Below are positions 9,246-17,395 of a DNA stretch of 34,124 nt, one piece after another (the first letter of the stretch is position 1; the number at the start of each line of letters is the position of its first letter). This DNA comes from Clostridia bacterium. GTDB lineage: Bacteria > Bacillota > Clostridia > Peptostreptococcales > Anaerovoracaceae. A program made the translations under genes and the position numbers. The stretch lies in the NCBI GenBank assembly GCA_030537495.1, contig JAUNMH010000016.1:1-34124 (forward strand), in the 5' to 3' direction. The notes beneath the pieces are model-generated. The model made no database searches and was not told where the DNA came from. It was given only the letters and a program-made list of their open reading frames with translations.

Positions 9246-9271
9246 GTTCCCTACTTGACGTTCCCTACTTG
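9246..9271. repeat. Tandem duplication spanning the HAD gene stop codon
   Basis: GTTCCCTACTTG occurs at 9246-9257 and again at 9260-9271, a 14-bp period. On the minus strand the upstream copy contains the AAG-TAG end of the HAD gene and the second copy lies in the downstream spacer. Confidence 0.85.
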
Positions 9272-10107
9272 GACTCCTTAAGCACAAACTTTTCAATGGC
9301 CTTTGCAACTCCATCTTCCGCATTGCTGTCTGTAACATAGTCAGCTCTAGCCTTCATTTCTTCAGATGCATTGCCCATAACTACGCCTATTTCAGCCAGT
9401 TTAATCATTTCTTCGTCATTAGGACTATCACCGCAAGCCATTAACTGCGAAGAATTTAACCCCAATTTTTTCATAAGGAACCTAAGGGCCTCCGCCTTGC
9501 TTGTAGTTTCACCACCAATTTCATAATTGTGCGCAAAAGAAGAAGTCACTGTAATCCCTGGAATCTGCTTAAGTTTCTTTCCAAATTCTTCTTTATCCTT
9601 TATTAAAGGAAAGTTTAAGCTGATATTTTCTACCTGATGCTTATTTTCAAGAAGATAGTCTAAAATTCCCTCTACAGGTCTTCTTGTAGATAAGACATAG
9701 TGGTCATCCCTATATCCTGAGCCATGTTTTTTTATATGGTCATAATCGCTCTTATCAATGAAGGCAACTCCGTCTATAAAAATTTCTGCAGAAATATCAT
9801 GTTGTTCCAGTAACTCAACTACTTTTCTCACTGCTTCGGGAGTTATAATATTTTCGTAAATTCTTTCCATATTTGCTAGTTTTGTTATATGGGCACCGTT
9901 AGACGTTACGACATAGTCCAGCCCTGGGATATGAAAAAGTTGCTCGGGCAGTGACTTAAATGTTCGGCCTGTGGAAACGACTATATGAACGCCTTTCTCC
10001 ATTGCATTGTAAAATGCTTCAATCGTTCGCTTCGTAAATTTACTATTTGGGTCCAGCGTCGTACCATCTAAATCTAGTGCTACGATCTTGATTTCTTTAT
10101 TGTTCAT
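9265..10107 (-). CDS. Cof-type HAD-IIB family phosphatase
   Basis: A 280-residue cytoplasmic hydrolase of the Cof subfamily of haloacid dehalogenase phosphatases, which dephosphorylate sugar phosphates, FMN or PLP. Motif I is DLDGTTLD with the nucleophile Asp12 and acid Asp14. Motif II is VSTGR near residue 44-48. The conserved lysine is in TSKAEALRFL, and motif IV is CGDSPNDEEM followed by MGNASEEMKARADYVT. A C2B-type cap lies between motifs II and III. The substrate cannot be told from sequence. It stands alone, divergent from trkA. The 3' end including the stop codon has been tandemly duplicated (see 9246-9271). Confidence 0.93.
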   Translation of the reverse strand: MNNKEIKIVALDLDGTTLDPNSKFTKRTIEAFYNAMEKGVHIVVSTGRTFKSLPEQLFHIPGLDYVVTSNGAHITKLANMERIYENIITPEAVRKVVELLEQHDISAEIFIDGVAFIDKSDYDHIKKHGSGYRDDHYVLSTRRPVEGILDYLLENKHQVENISLNFPLIKDKEEFGKKLKQIPGITVTSSFAHNYEIGGETTSKAEALRFLMKKLGLNSSQLMACGDSPNDEEMIKLAEIGVVMGNASEEMKARADYVTDSNAEDGVAKAIEKFVLKESK

Positions 10108-10167
10108 AATGTGTACCTCTCTATGTTTTATAATTATATACCAAATACCCTTGCAAATGAAGTGCTT

Positions 10168-10195
10168 TTGCTGTAGAATGTTGTATGCTTAATAT
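10168..10195 (+). promoter_or_regulatory. Candidate promoter of the trk operon
   Basis: TTGCTG (10168-10173) and TAATAT (10190-10195) are 16 bp apart on the plus strand, 30 bp ahead of the trkA start. The match to consensus is only moderate. The 120-bp spacer must also hold the divergent HAD-gene promoter, for which only a TATAAT-like -10 could be seen. Confidence 0.4.
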
Positions 10196-10227
10196 AGGAA
10201 TTCACTTGATTTTAGAAAGGTAATGAT

Positions 10228-11580
10228 ATGAATATAGCTATTGTTGGTGCCGGTAAGCTTGGCACTAGAGTCGCATCTGCCCTTTTAGGCGGAGATTATT
10301 CTGTAACGGTTATTGATACAAATGCAAGGGTTTTAGATAAGCTTTCTAATCACCTTGATATTCTTACAGTTAATGCCGATGCAAGAGATATCAGTGTTCT
10401 TAACAGCATCGACATTCAGCATTTTAGATATTTAGTTGCTGCAACTGGTGATGATGAAGCTAATATTGTTATCGCAGCCTTTGCTAAGAAACTAGGATGC
10501 AGACACGTAATTGCAAGAGTTCGCGATCCTGAACATATGAATCAGTTCGATTTCATCAAGGATACTATGGGAATAGATTCCATCGTTAACCCTGATATGG
10601 CAATTACAGTTGAAATTTATAAATATCTGGCTGAAAAATACACCTTAAGTGGCGGTATTTTTACAAGTGGAAAGATTGCTTTGGCTGAATTTCCTGCAAA
10701 GAACTACCATAAACTTATTGGACTTTCAATGCCTGAAGTGCATAGTGTTCTACCAAATATGTTGGTTGCAGCTCTTTCCAGAAACGGCAAGATCATCATC
10801 CCTCATGGTGAGGATGAAATACGAAAGACCGATTACGTTTACATTATCGGTGAAAAGGATTCAATAATTGCCCTTAATGAGAAAGTTCATGAAAAGGGAG
10901 TTTATACTAACCTTCAGAAGGTAATGATTATCGGCGGTGGTAAAACCGGCTTCTACTTAGCTGAGAAGCTAGCTGATTTTGGTGCGTCGGTTAAGATTGT
11001 AGAAAAAGACTTAAACCGTTGTCACTATCTATCAACTCACCTTAACAATGTTATGGTATTAAATGGTGACGGAACAGATATCAACCTTCTGGATGAGGAA
11101 AATCTAGAAAATATGGATGCTTTTGTAGCCGCTACTGGTTTTGATGAAGGTAACCTTCTACTTGCACTTATGGCGAAGAAGCACGGCGTGGAGGACGTAA
11201 TTTCTAAGGTCAGCCACGAAAGCTATAAGGAGCTTATTGAACGTATGGACGTAGATATTATTCTGAATCCACTGGATATTACAACAAGTAATATTCTACG
11301 TTTCATTCAGGGTGAGAAGCGCGTAATTTCTTCCCTACTGCTTCAGGGACAGGCGGAAATCATGGAAATCGTCGCTCACTCTCATATGGATATTATCGGA
11401 ACTCCAATAAAGAAGCTAAAGCTTCCTAAGGGGCTACTTATTGCGGCTATACACAGAGGGCGTCAGGTTATTATTCCTGATGGTAATACCGTTATTAAGT
11501 GGAATGACAGAGTAATTCTGCTCAGTCTTCTTACTGAACTTGAATATATCGAAAAACTTTTGAAGAATAGTCTTGAATAA
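10228..11580 (+). CDS. trkA: Trk system potassium uptake protein TrkA
   Basis: The cytoplasmic nucleotide-binding gating subunit of Trk-type potassium transporters. At 450 residues it is a full-length double RCK protein. The first Rossmann fold begins IAIVGAGKLGTRVA and the second VMIIGGGKTGFYLAEKL near residue 230-246. Each is followed by a TrkA-C domain with the typical ...IGLSMPEV and ...IGTPIKKLKLPKG starts. A GAAAGG ribosome binding site precedes the ATG. Two TrkH-type channel subunits follow on the same strand (24 nt and 46 nt gaps), so this one RCK protein probably serves both channels. Confidence 0.96.
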   Translation: MNIAIVGAGKLGTRVASALLGGDYSVTVIDTNARVLDKLSNHLDILTVNADARDISVLNSIDIQHFRYLVAATGDDEANIVIAAFAKKLGCRHVIARVRDPEHMNQFDFIKDTMGIDSIVNPDMAITVEIYKYLAEKYTLSGGIFTSGKIALAEFPAKNYHKLIGLSMPEVHSVLPNMLVAALSRNGKIIIPHGEDEIRKTDYVYIIGEKDSIIALNEKVHEKGVYTNLQKVMIIGGGKTGFYLAEKLADFGASVKIVEKDLNRCHYLSTHLNNVMVLNGDGTDINLLDEENLENMDAFVAATGFDEGNLLLALMAKKHGVEDVISKVSHESYKELIERMDVDIILNPLDITTSNILRFIQGEKRVISSLLLQGQAEIMEIVAHSHMDIIGTPIKKLKLPKGLLIAAIHRGRQVIIPDGNTVIKWNDRVILLSLLTELEYIEKLLKNSLE

Positions 11581-11604
11581 CAAGGCAAGAGGATAAGTAA
11601 CACT

Positions 11605-13071
11605 ATGACTGTAAATTATAAAGTTGTATTAAGAATAATGGGAATTCTGCTACTGGTATTAGGCTTCAGCTTAATACCTTCTCTTGTTGTAGCCTTAATA
11701 TACAAGGAGTATAACTGCGTTCCCGCTTTTCTTTATGTTATTATACCTTGTCTGGTACCTGGCTTTATTATTGCAAAGAACGTTAATCGTTCAATGTTGA
11801 AAATGAAAATTCGTGATGGTTATCTTGTAGTTGCAATGAGTTGGATTGTGGCATCTTTTATTGGCGCCCTACCATTCTATTTCTCAGGTTCTATACCTAG
11901 CTTAGTTGAGTCTTTTTTCGAAAGCGCCTCTGGGTTTACAACTACAGGTTCGACTTTGATTCCTGATGTTGAGGCTTTGCCTCGCTCTATTTTATTTTGG
12001 CGTTCATTCACTCACTGGCTAGGAGGCATGGGTGTAATTGTTTTGATAATGGCGTTGTTTTCATCGCTTGGCGTCAGCGGACAGCTTATTGCTAGTGCTG
12101 AAACGCCGGGACCGACTATGGATAAGCTGACACCTAAGTTCTCCGATACTGCGTATAATCTTTATAGGATTTATATTGTATTTACCGCTGTTGAAACTAT
12201 CCTCTTATGCTTAGGAGGTATGAGTCTCTATGACTCTCTGGTTCACAGCTTTGGTACAGCTGGAACTGGTGGATTCTCCACTTATAACAACAGCATTGCT
12301 CATTTTTCCAGCCCATATCTACAGTGGGTTATATTCATTTTCATGGTGCTGTGTGGAATTAACTTCAACCTTTTCTTTGTGTTAAAGAGAAGAGGATTAA
12401 AAGAAATGTTGAAAGATAATGAATTAAGATTCTATCTTACCCTTATCGGCGCAACAGCTTGCCTAATTTATATGGATTTAATGCTTACTGATACATATAC
12501 AGATTCGAGCGCTTGTCTTCGTGACTCCTTCTTCCAGGTTGGATCAATTATAACGACTACAGGATATGCTACTGCAGATTTTGATATATGGCCAACTTTT
12601 GCTAAGATGTTAATTTTCTTAGTTATGCTTACTGGTGCCTGCTCATCATCTACTGGCGGAGGCGTTAAGATAATCCGTGTTTTAGTTTGTCTGAAGTTGA
12701 TTAAGAGAGGAATCTCCTTGAAGATCCATCCTAACAGAGTCGTTCCAATTCGTATTGGCGAAAAAGAAATCTCTCAGGAAGTTGCGACAGGTATTGCAAA
12801 TTTCGTGTTCCTATATGTATTTACAGTGTTCCTAGGCTCACTATTAATTTCATTTAACGGCTACGACCTGGTAACTACTATTACTTCGGTTATGACCTGC
12901 TTAGGAAATATAGGGCCTGGATTCAATTTAGTTGGTCCTACTTGTAATTTCCACTTCCTTTCTGGCTTTTCAAAGGCGGTTCTATCGCTGCTTATGATTG
13001 CCGGAAGACTTGAACTGTTTACATTCTTAATGCTGTTCTCACCGCATTATTGGAATTCTAACAGAGTATAA
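11605..13071 (+). CDS. trkH: TrkH family potassium channel subunit (first copy)
   Basis: A 488-residue polytopic membrane protein of the TrkH/KtrB superfamily. Four pore-loop repeats are visible: SGFTTTGS (about 109-116), GTAGTGGFS (217-225), ITTTGYAT and GNIGPGFN. All retain the selectivity-filter glycine. The intramembrane gating segment GACSSSTGGGVKIIRV follows the third loop. The sequence is canonical throughout, so K+ uptake is the expected activity. It lies between trkA and a second, more divergent TrkH of identical length. The 3' end with the stop codon is duplicated just downstream (13061-13089). Confidence 0.95.
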   Translation: MTVNYKVVLRIMGILLLVLGFSLIPSLVVALIYKEYNCVPAFLYVIIPCLVPGFIIAKNVNRSMLKMKIRDGYLVVAMSWIVASFIGALPFYFSGSIPSLVESFFESASGFTTTGSTLIPDVEALPRSILFWRSFTHWLGGMGVIVLIMALFSSLGVSGQLIASAETPGPTMDKLTPKFSDTAYNLYRIYIVFTAVETILLCLGGMSLYDSLVHSFGTAGTGGFSTYNNSIAHFSSPYLQWVIFIFMVLCGINFNLFFVLKRRGLKEMLKDNELRFYLTLIGATACLIYMDLMLTDTYTDSSACLRDSFFQVGSIITTTGYATADFDIWPTFAKMLIFLVMLTGACSSSTGGGVKIIRVLVCLKLIKRGISLKIHPNRVVPIRIGEKEISQEVATGIANFVFLYVFTVFLGSLLISFNGYDLVTTITSVMTCLGNIGPGFNLVGPTCNFHFLSGFSKAVLSLLMIAGRLELFTFLMLFSPHYWNSNRV

Positions 13072-13089
13072 ATTTGTACAGAGTATAAA
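13061..13089. repeat. Short duplication spanning the trkH1 stop codon
   Basis: ACAGAGTATAAA is present at 13061-13072 and again at 13078-13089. The first copy contains the trkH1 stop codon (13069-13071); the second lies in the spacer before trkH2. Confidence 0.85.
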
Positions 13090-13117
13090 AATTGTATTTT
13101 TTTTAGAAAGGAAACTC

Positions 13118-14584
13118 ATGCGTTTAAATTATAGAGTTATTCGACATACAATTTCAATAATATTGCTTATAATAGGTATAGCCATGTTCTTCCCTATTGT
13201 ATGTGCAGTCTACCATGATGAAACGGTTCCAGCACAAGGTTTCTTCTTTTCATCCCTATGCTGCGTAGGTCTAGGGGCCCTTGGAATTCGCTTTTCAAGG
13301 TATAAGACTACGAAGATCAAAGCCGGCGAAAGCTATCTTATCGCTTTCATCGGATGGATTTCAGTCAGCATAATAGGAACTGTACCTTACTTATTAAGTG
13401 GTTGTGGTTATTCTCTATCTGATTCTATTTTTGAATCTGTTTCAGGATGGACAACTACTGGTGCCTGGGTAATTCCATTTGAAACTCTGCCTGTATCTGT
13501 TGTTCTATGGAAATCCATTACTAACTGGCTCGGTGGTATGGGACTACTACTTCTTGCAATTTCATTCTTTCCCGTTTTAGGAGCGGAAGGGCAGAAAATT
13601 GCTACGGCAGAAATGCCAGGTACAGCCTTTGAGAAGCTTGCGTCAAGAACTAGTCAGACAGCTATTATTTCATATGTAATTTATATAGTCATGACTGCCC
13701 TAGAGTTTTTGCTATTGCTTCCAACTAATTTAACTCCTCTGGAAGCTTTGACAAACACACTTTCAACCATTAGTACTGCGGGACTTTTAAACGTAAACAA
13801 CTGTATCAACCTGCACATGAACACATATACAAAGCTGATTTTTGCAATATTTTCAATTGTTGGCTCCGTTAACTTTGTAATGTATTTTTACATTTGCACA
13901 GGAAAATGGAGAAAGGTTTTCAGAAATACAGAATTACGCGTTTTTCTAGGATTTATTTTAGTAGGAAGTATCGTTATTACTGGTTCACTTTATTTCAGTG
14001 GCGGACACGGCTCACTTCTTCATTGTGCCGAAGATGCTTTTACTCAGACAGTTGCTTATTCCGCTACTTCTGGCTTCGAGGTGGATAACCTTAACTTATG
14101 GCCGTCTCTTGCGAAGTTCATACTTATGACACTTATAATCTGTGGCGGTTGCGGTAATTCAACTAGTGGATCCATTAAAATCATCCGTGTGGTAATTTTC
14201 TTCAAACTAATCAGACGTGGTGTCTATAAGAGAATTCACCCAAGAGCAATCAAACCGGTTATGCTGGACAATCATCCGGTAAGTACGACAACTGCTTCAA
14301 ACGTAACAGTATTCATCTTGCTTTATTTCGCAGTATTTGTATTTGCCAGCATCGTAATGTCCCTGGAAAACCAGGATATGGAGACTACTTTCTTCACTGT
14401 TCTTGCATGTATATCAAACAATGGTACAGGCTTTGGTAAAATTATCGGCGGAGATTTCAGTATGTTCTCTCCATTTGGCAGGTTCTTTAGTGCAATTCTA
14501 ATGCTTGGCGGAAGACTTGAATTTTATTCCATAATAATGTTATTCTCGCCTTCATTCTGGAATTCTGACAGAGTTCGTAGCTAA
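13118..14584 (+). CDS. TrkH family potassium channel subunit (second, divergent copy)
   Basis: A 488-residue TrkH paralogue following the first copy, with an AGAAAGGAA ribosome binding site. Pore loop 1 (SGWTTTGA, 110-116), loop 3 (SATSGFEV) and loop 4 (NNGTGFGK) keep the filter glycines. Loop 2 reads STISTAGLLNVNN (217-228) where the first copy has GTAGTGGFSTYNN: Gly222 remains but the following Phe is Leu and the preceding Gly is Ala. The gating segment is GGCGNSTSGSIKIIRV, with Ser in place of a conserved Gly. Family membership is clear; ion preference or gating may differ from copy 1. A bidirectional terminator follows. Confidence 0.94.
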   Translation: MRLNYRVIRHTISIILLIIGIAMFFPIVCAVYHDETVPAQGFFFSSLCCVGLGALGIRFSRYKTTKIKAGESYLIAFIGWISVSIIGTVPYLLSGCGYSLSDSIFESVSGWTTTGAWVIPFETLPVSVVLWKSITNWLGGMGLLLLAISFFPVLGAEGQKIATAEMPGTAFEKLASRTSQTAIISYVIYIVMTALEFLLLLPTNLTPLEALTNTLSTISTAGLLNVNNCINLHMNTYTKLIFAIFSIVGSVNFVMYFYICTGKWRKVFRNTELRVFLGFILVGSIVITGSLYFSGGHGSLLHCAEDAFTQTVAYSATSGFEVDNLNLWPSLAKFILMTLIICGGCGNSTSGSIKIIRVVIFFKLIRRGVYKRIHPRAIKPVMLDNHPVSTTTASNVTVFILLYFAVFVFASIVMSLENQDMETTFFTVLACISNNGTGFGKIIGGDFSMFSPFGRFFSAILMLGGRLEFYSIIMLFSPSFWNSDRVRS

Positions 14585-14608
14585 AAATGTTCTAAAAATG
14601 TAAAATAA

Positions 14609-14672
14609 AATCCCCTTTGTTCGGCAAAAGCTAGCCATTAACTTGCTTTTGTCAACCAAAGGGGTTGTTTTT
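14609..14672. terminator. Bidirectional terminator between trkH2 and the DUF2284 gene
   Basis: An 8-bp GC-rich base stem (CCCCTTTG 14612-14619 with CAAAGGGG 14657-14664) encloses a second 9-bp stem (GGCAAAAGC 14623-14631 with GCTTTTGTC 14645-14653). On the plus strand it is followed by TTGTTTTT and on the minus strand by ATTTTATTTT, so it can end both converging operons. Confidence 0.85.
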
Positions 14673-14678
14673 CACCTT

Positions 14679-15209
14679 TTAATACAATAAACCACCTACT
14701 AAAACAAAATACTCCGGAAGCTCATTTTCCTCACACCAAAGCAGATTGATTCCAAGAAGTTTTCTTGCAGTCAGTCCTACATTTCCGCCTAAAGCCTCTA
14801 TAGAATATCTGATTTTATCAGGAAACTTACAAGGCTGATTGTACTTCTTCTGGCAGTTATCTTCACCGCAGTATGCACAGCTCCCTGCGCCTAAAGCAAC
14901 GCTTCCAGGGATTTTCTTCTCTTCCTCATAAAGTTCATCCATCATTTCAGCTTTAATTTTATATATATATTCTTCGAAGTTATCCATATTGACGTTTTCA
15001 TCATCCTTAAGGAATATTTTTTTCCCATAAACCTTAAGATGCTCGAACTTTTTCCAATAATCAATGGGATCAAAGGCAAAAGAAGGGCAGGACCACTTTT
15101 TATCATAATTTCTGCATTTCTTGCAGTATTCTAGGAATTCTTCCACATTAACATAGTCCCTAATGTAATCTTCCACATCGATTGTGTTTGTATACGGTTC
15201 TATCCTCAT
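14679..15209 (-). CDS. DUF2284 family cysteine-rich, predicted metal-binding protein
   Basis: A 176-residue cytoplasmic protein matching the DUF2284 pattern (COG5423, predicted metal-binding). Two cysteine groups are visible: Cys29, Cys32 and Cys41 (CKKC...WSCPSF) and Cys111, Cys114, Cys119 and Cys127 (CAYC-x4-C-x7-C). This suggests iron-sulfur or zinc binding. The C-terminal part ends in FVLVGGLLY. The function is unknown. It overlaps the rnr stop by 4 nt (ATGA) and has a GGGAGAAGG ribosome binding site, so it is translated together with rnr. No enzymatic partner is evident nearby. Confidence 0.85.
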   Translation of the reverse strand: MRIEPYTNTIDVEDYIRDYVNVEEFLEYCKKCRNYDKKWSCPSFAFDPIDYWKKFEHLKVYGKKIFLKDDENVNMDNFEEYIYKIKAEMMDELYEEEKKIPGSVALGAGSCAYCGEDNCQKKYNQPCKFPDKIRYSIEALGGNVGLTARKLLGINLLWCEENELPEYFVLVGGLLY

Positions 15210-17269
15210 TTTCCTTCTCCCTTCTCACATTCATCCTTTCGGTTTTTCTTACGAATTGGCACTATCCTGAAATCAATAATTCTTTCCTCAGGACTTGCGC
15301 CAATTACCTCAATTTTCACCTGGTCACCTAGTGCGTAAATCTTATTAGTATGACTACCAATAACCCTGTATTTCCCTTCTTCGTAGTAATAATAGTCGTC
15401 CTTCAGGCTATCCAGACGTACCATTCCCTCTACAGTGTTAGGCAACTGAACATAAATCCCGAAGCTTGTTACTCCACTTATTACACCGTCGAAAATTTCT
15501 CCAATATGAGCCTCCATATGCTGAGCCTTCTTCATCTTCTCCGCTTCCCTTTCCATGGACTGGGCCTTGCGCTCCGTCTGAGAAGAGATTAAAGAAGCTT
15601 CCTCAGCATCTTTCTTCAGACCTTCAATTGAAGATTCAGTAAGTTCACCATTAATGTATTTCTTAATAATTCTGTGAATCATAAGGTCTGGATATCTTCT
15701 AATTGGTGATGTAAAGTGACAATAGTATCTAAATGACAAGCCAAAATGCCCGTCACAGGACGTGCTATAGTAAGCTTTTTTCATAGATCTAAGCATTACT
15801 GTATTCACGATGTTTTCATAAGGTGTGCCTGCAACCTGTTCCAATATGTCATTAAGAGCCTTAGGGTGTACGTTATCTGGGTTTACAGGCAGGTTTATAC
15901 CAAAACCAGCTAAGAAAGCTTTCAGCTCGACAATTTTATCAGTATCAGGTTTTTCGTGAACACGATAGACAAAAGGACAATCAATCCAGAAGAAATGTTC
16001 TGCAACTGTCTGGTTTGCTGCAAGCATGAATTCTTCAATAAGCCTATTTGCAGTTCTTCTCTCCTCTATGCCGATTTCCACTGGTACTTCGTCCTCGTCT
16101 AAAACTATCTCTGCCTCATCAAAATCAAAGTCCAGACTGCCCTTTTCTTTACGCTTATGTCTAAGAATTTCTGCCAGCTCGCCCATTATAAGCAAGTCAT
16201 CATAAATGTCTTTGTACTTCTCAATTAACTCTTCATCCTGATTCTCAAGAATATCTGATACATCATCATAAACCATTCTTGCTTTTGAGTTAATTATGCT
16301 CTCGAAAATCTCATGGTTTACCACGTTTCCCTTGCCGTCAATCTCCATTTGACAGCTAAGTGTTAGTCTGTCTACGTTAGGATTCAAACTGCAGATTCCA
16401 TTTGATAACACCTTAGGAAGCATTGGAACTACCCTGGAAAGAAGATAGACGCTGTTTCCGCGTTTTAGAGCTTCCTCGTCTAGTTTTCCATGAGCATCTA
16501 CATAGTGGCTGACATCTGCAATATGAACGCCTAATAGATAGTTGCCATTGTCCAGTTTCTTTACGGATACGCCATCATCTAAATCTTTAGCTGTAGCGCC
16601 ATCTATGGTAATAATGGTTTCTTTTCTAAGGTCAACTCGTCTGCTGATTTCTTCTTCAGTAATAGGTTCCTTAGATCTTGCCTTAGCTTCGGCATTAACT
16701 CGGCTCGGAAATGTCTCATACAGACCGTGTGCCCTAATTAAGGCCTTAATCTCGCCACCTACTTCTCCCTTTCTGCATATAACTTCTGTGATTTTTCCTT
16801 CAGCACTAGCGTCCTTTGTCGGATACTCCGTAATCTCAACGACTACAGTATCTCCCTCCTGAGCATTTCTAAAATGTTCTTTTTTTACAAAGACGTCATC
16901 ATTGTTCTTTTTATCGTCAGGAACAACAAACCCAAAGCGTTTGTTTTTCTGGAACTTGCCTACAACTTCCTTAGTGCTTCTTTCGACAACTTTATCAATA
17001 ATGCCCTCCATGCTGCGTTCCCACAGATATCCAGGCAGTAAATCAACTTCAACAGTATCCCCATTCATAGCACCATTCATATTGTAGCGACTGATAAAGA
17101 TATCTTCGCCTTCTTCTTGTCTGACAAAACCAAAACCCGATTTGGTCTTATCAAGAACACCAACAATCGATTCATGGTTTGAATCCCTATGGTGCTTAGG
17201 ATGCTTAGGATGCTTAGGATGAACTTCTTTCTTACTATTATTATATTTCTTTTCTTTCTTTTCCTTCAT
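15206..17269 (-). CDS. rnr: Ribonuclease R
   Basis: A processive 3'-5' exoribonuclease for structured RNA, also used in trans-translation. Two cold-shock RNA-binding domains lie at about 35-80 (KSGFGFV) and 100-147 (KRFGFVV). The RNB catalytic domain carries Asp223, Asp229, Asp231 and Asp232 in TIDGATAKDLDD, with the same spacing as the catalytic aspartates of E. coli RNase R. The C-terminal S1 domain starts near residue 600 (GEIFDGVISGVTSFGIYV). At 687 residues it is short for RNase R, lacking long basic tails. The N-terminus is Lys/His-rich with a KHP triplet repeat encoded by a 9-bp tandem repeat. Confidence 0.97.
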   Translation of the reverse strand: MKEKKEKKYNNSKKEVHPKHPKHPKHHRDSNHESIVGVLDKTKSGFGFVRQEEGEDIFISRYNMNGAMNGDTVEVDLLPGYLWERSMEGIIDKVVERSTKEVVGKFQKNKRFGFVVPDDKKNNDDVFVKKEHFRNAQEGDTVVVEITEYPTKDASAEGKITEVICRKGEVGGEIKALIRAHGLYETFPSRVNAEAKARSKEPITEEEISRRVDLRKETIITIDGATAKDLDDGVSVKKLDNGNYLLGVHIADVSHYVDAHGKLDEEALKRGNSVYLLSRVVPMLPKVLSNGICSLNPNVDRLTLSCQMEIDGKGNVVNHEIFESIINSKARMVYDDVSDILENQDEELIEKYKDIYDDLLIMGELAEILRHKRKEKGSLDFDFDEAEIVLDEDEVPVEIGIEERRTANRLIEEFMLAANQTVAEHFFWIDCPFVYRVHEKPDTDKIVELKAFLAGFGINLPVNPDNVHPKALNDILEQVAGTPYENIVNTVMLRSMKKAYYSTSCDGHFGLSFRYYCHFTSPIRRYPDLMIHRIIKKYINGELTESSIEGLKKDAEEASLISSQTERKAQSMEREAEKMKKAQHMEAHIGEIFDGVISGVTSFGIYVQLPNTVEGMVRLDSLKDDYYYYEEGKYRVIGSHTNKIYALGDQVKIEVIGASPEERIIDFRIVPIRKKNRKDECEKGEGK
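17193..17219. repeat. Three tandem 9-bp repeats inside rnr
   Basis: TGCTTAGGA is repeated exactly three times. On the coding strand it gives a Pro-Lys-His repeat at residues 18-26 of RNase R. The unit length keeps the frame, so copy-number change would alter only the tail length. Confidence 0.95.
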
Positions 17270-17340
17270 TATTTCCCCCTATTCTAAAATTTAGTTTAAA
17301 TCTCTTCCCTGTGAATGCTATTGCTAAATACCCGTCATAC

Positions 17341-17372
17341 AAAAAAACATAGCCATAAATACTATGGCTATG
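17341..17372 (-). terminator. Rho-independent terminator of the rarA-ispH/S1 unit
   Basis: On the minus strand CATAGCCATA and TATGGCTATG (17363-17372 with 17348-17357) form a perfect 10-bp stem with a 5-nt loop, followed by seven T residues. It starts 23 nt beyond the ispH/S1 stop codon. Confidence 0.92.
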
Positions 17373-17395
17373 CTAATCTCATTTGAATAATTTAA

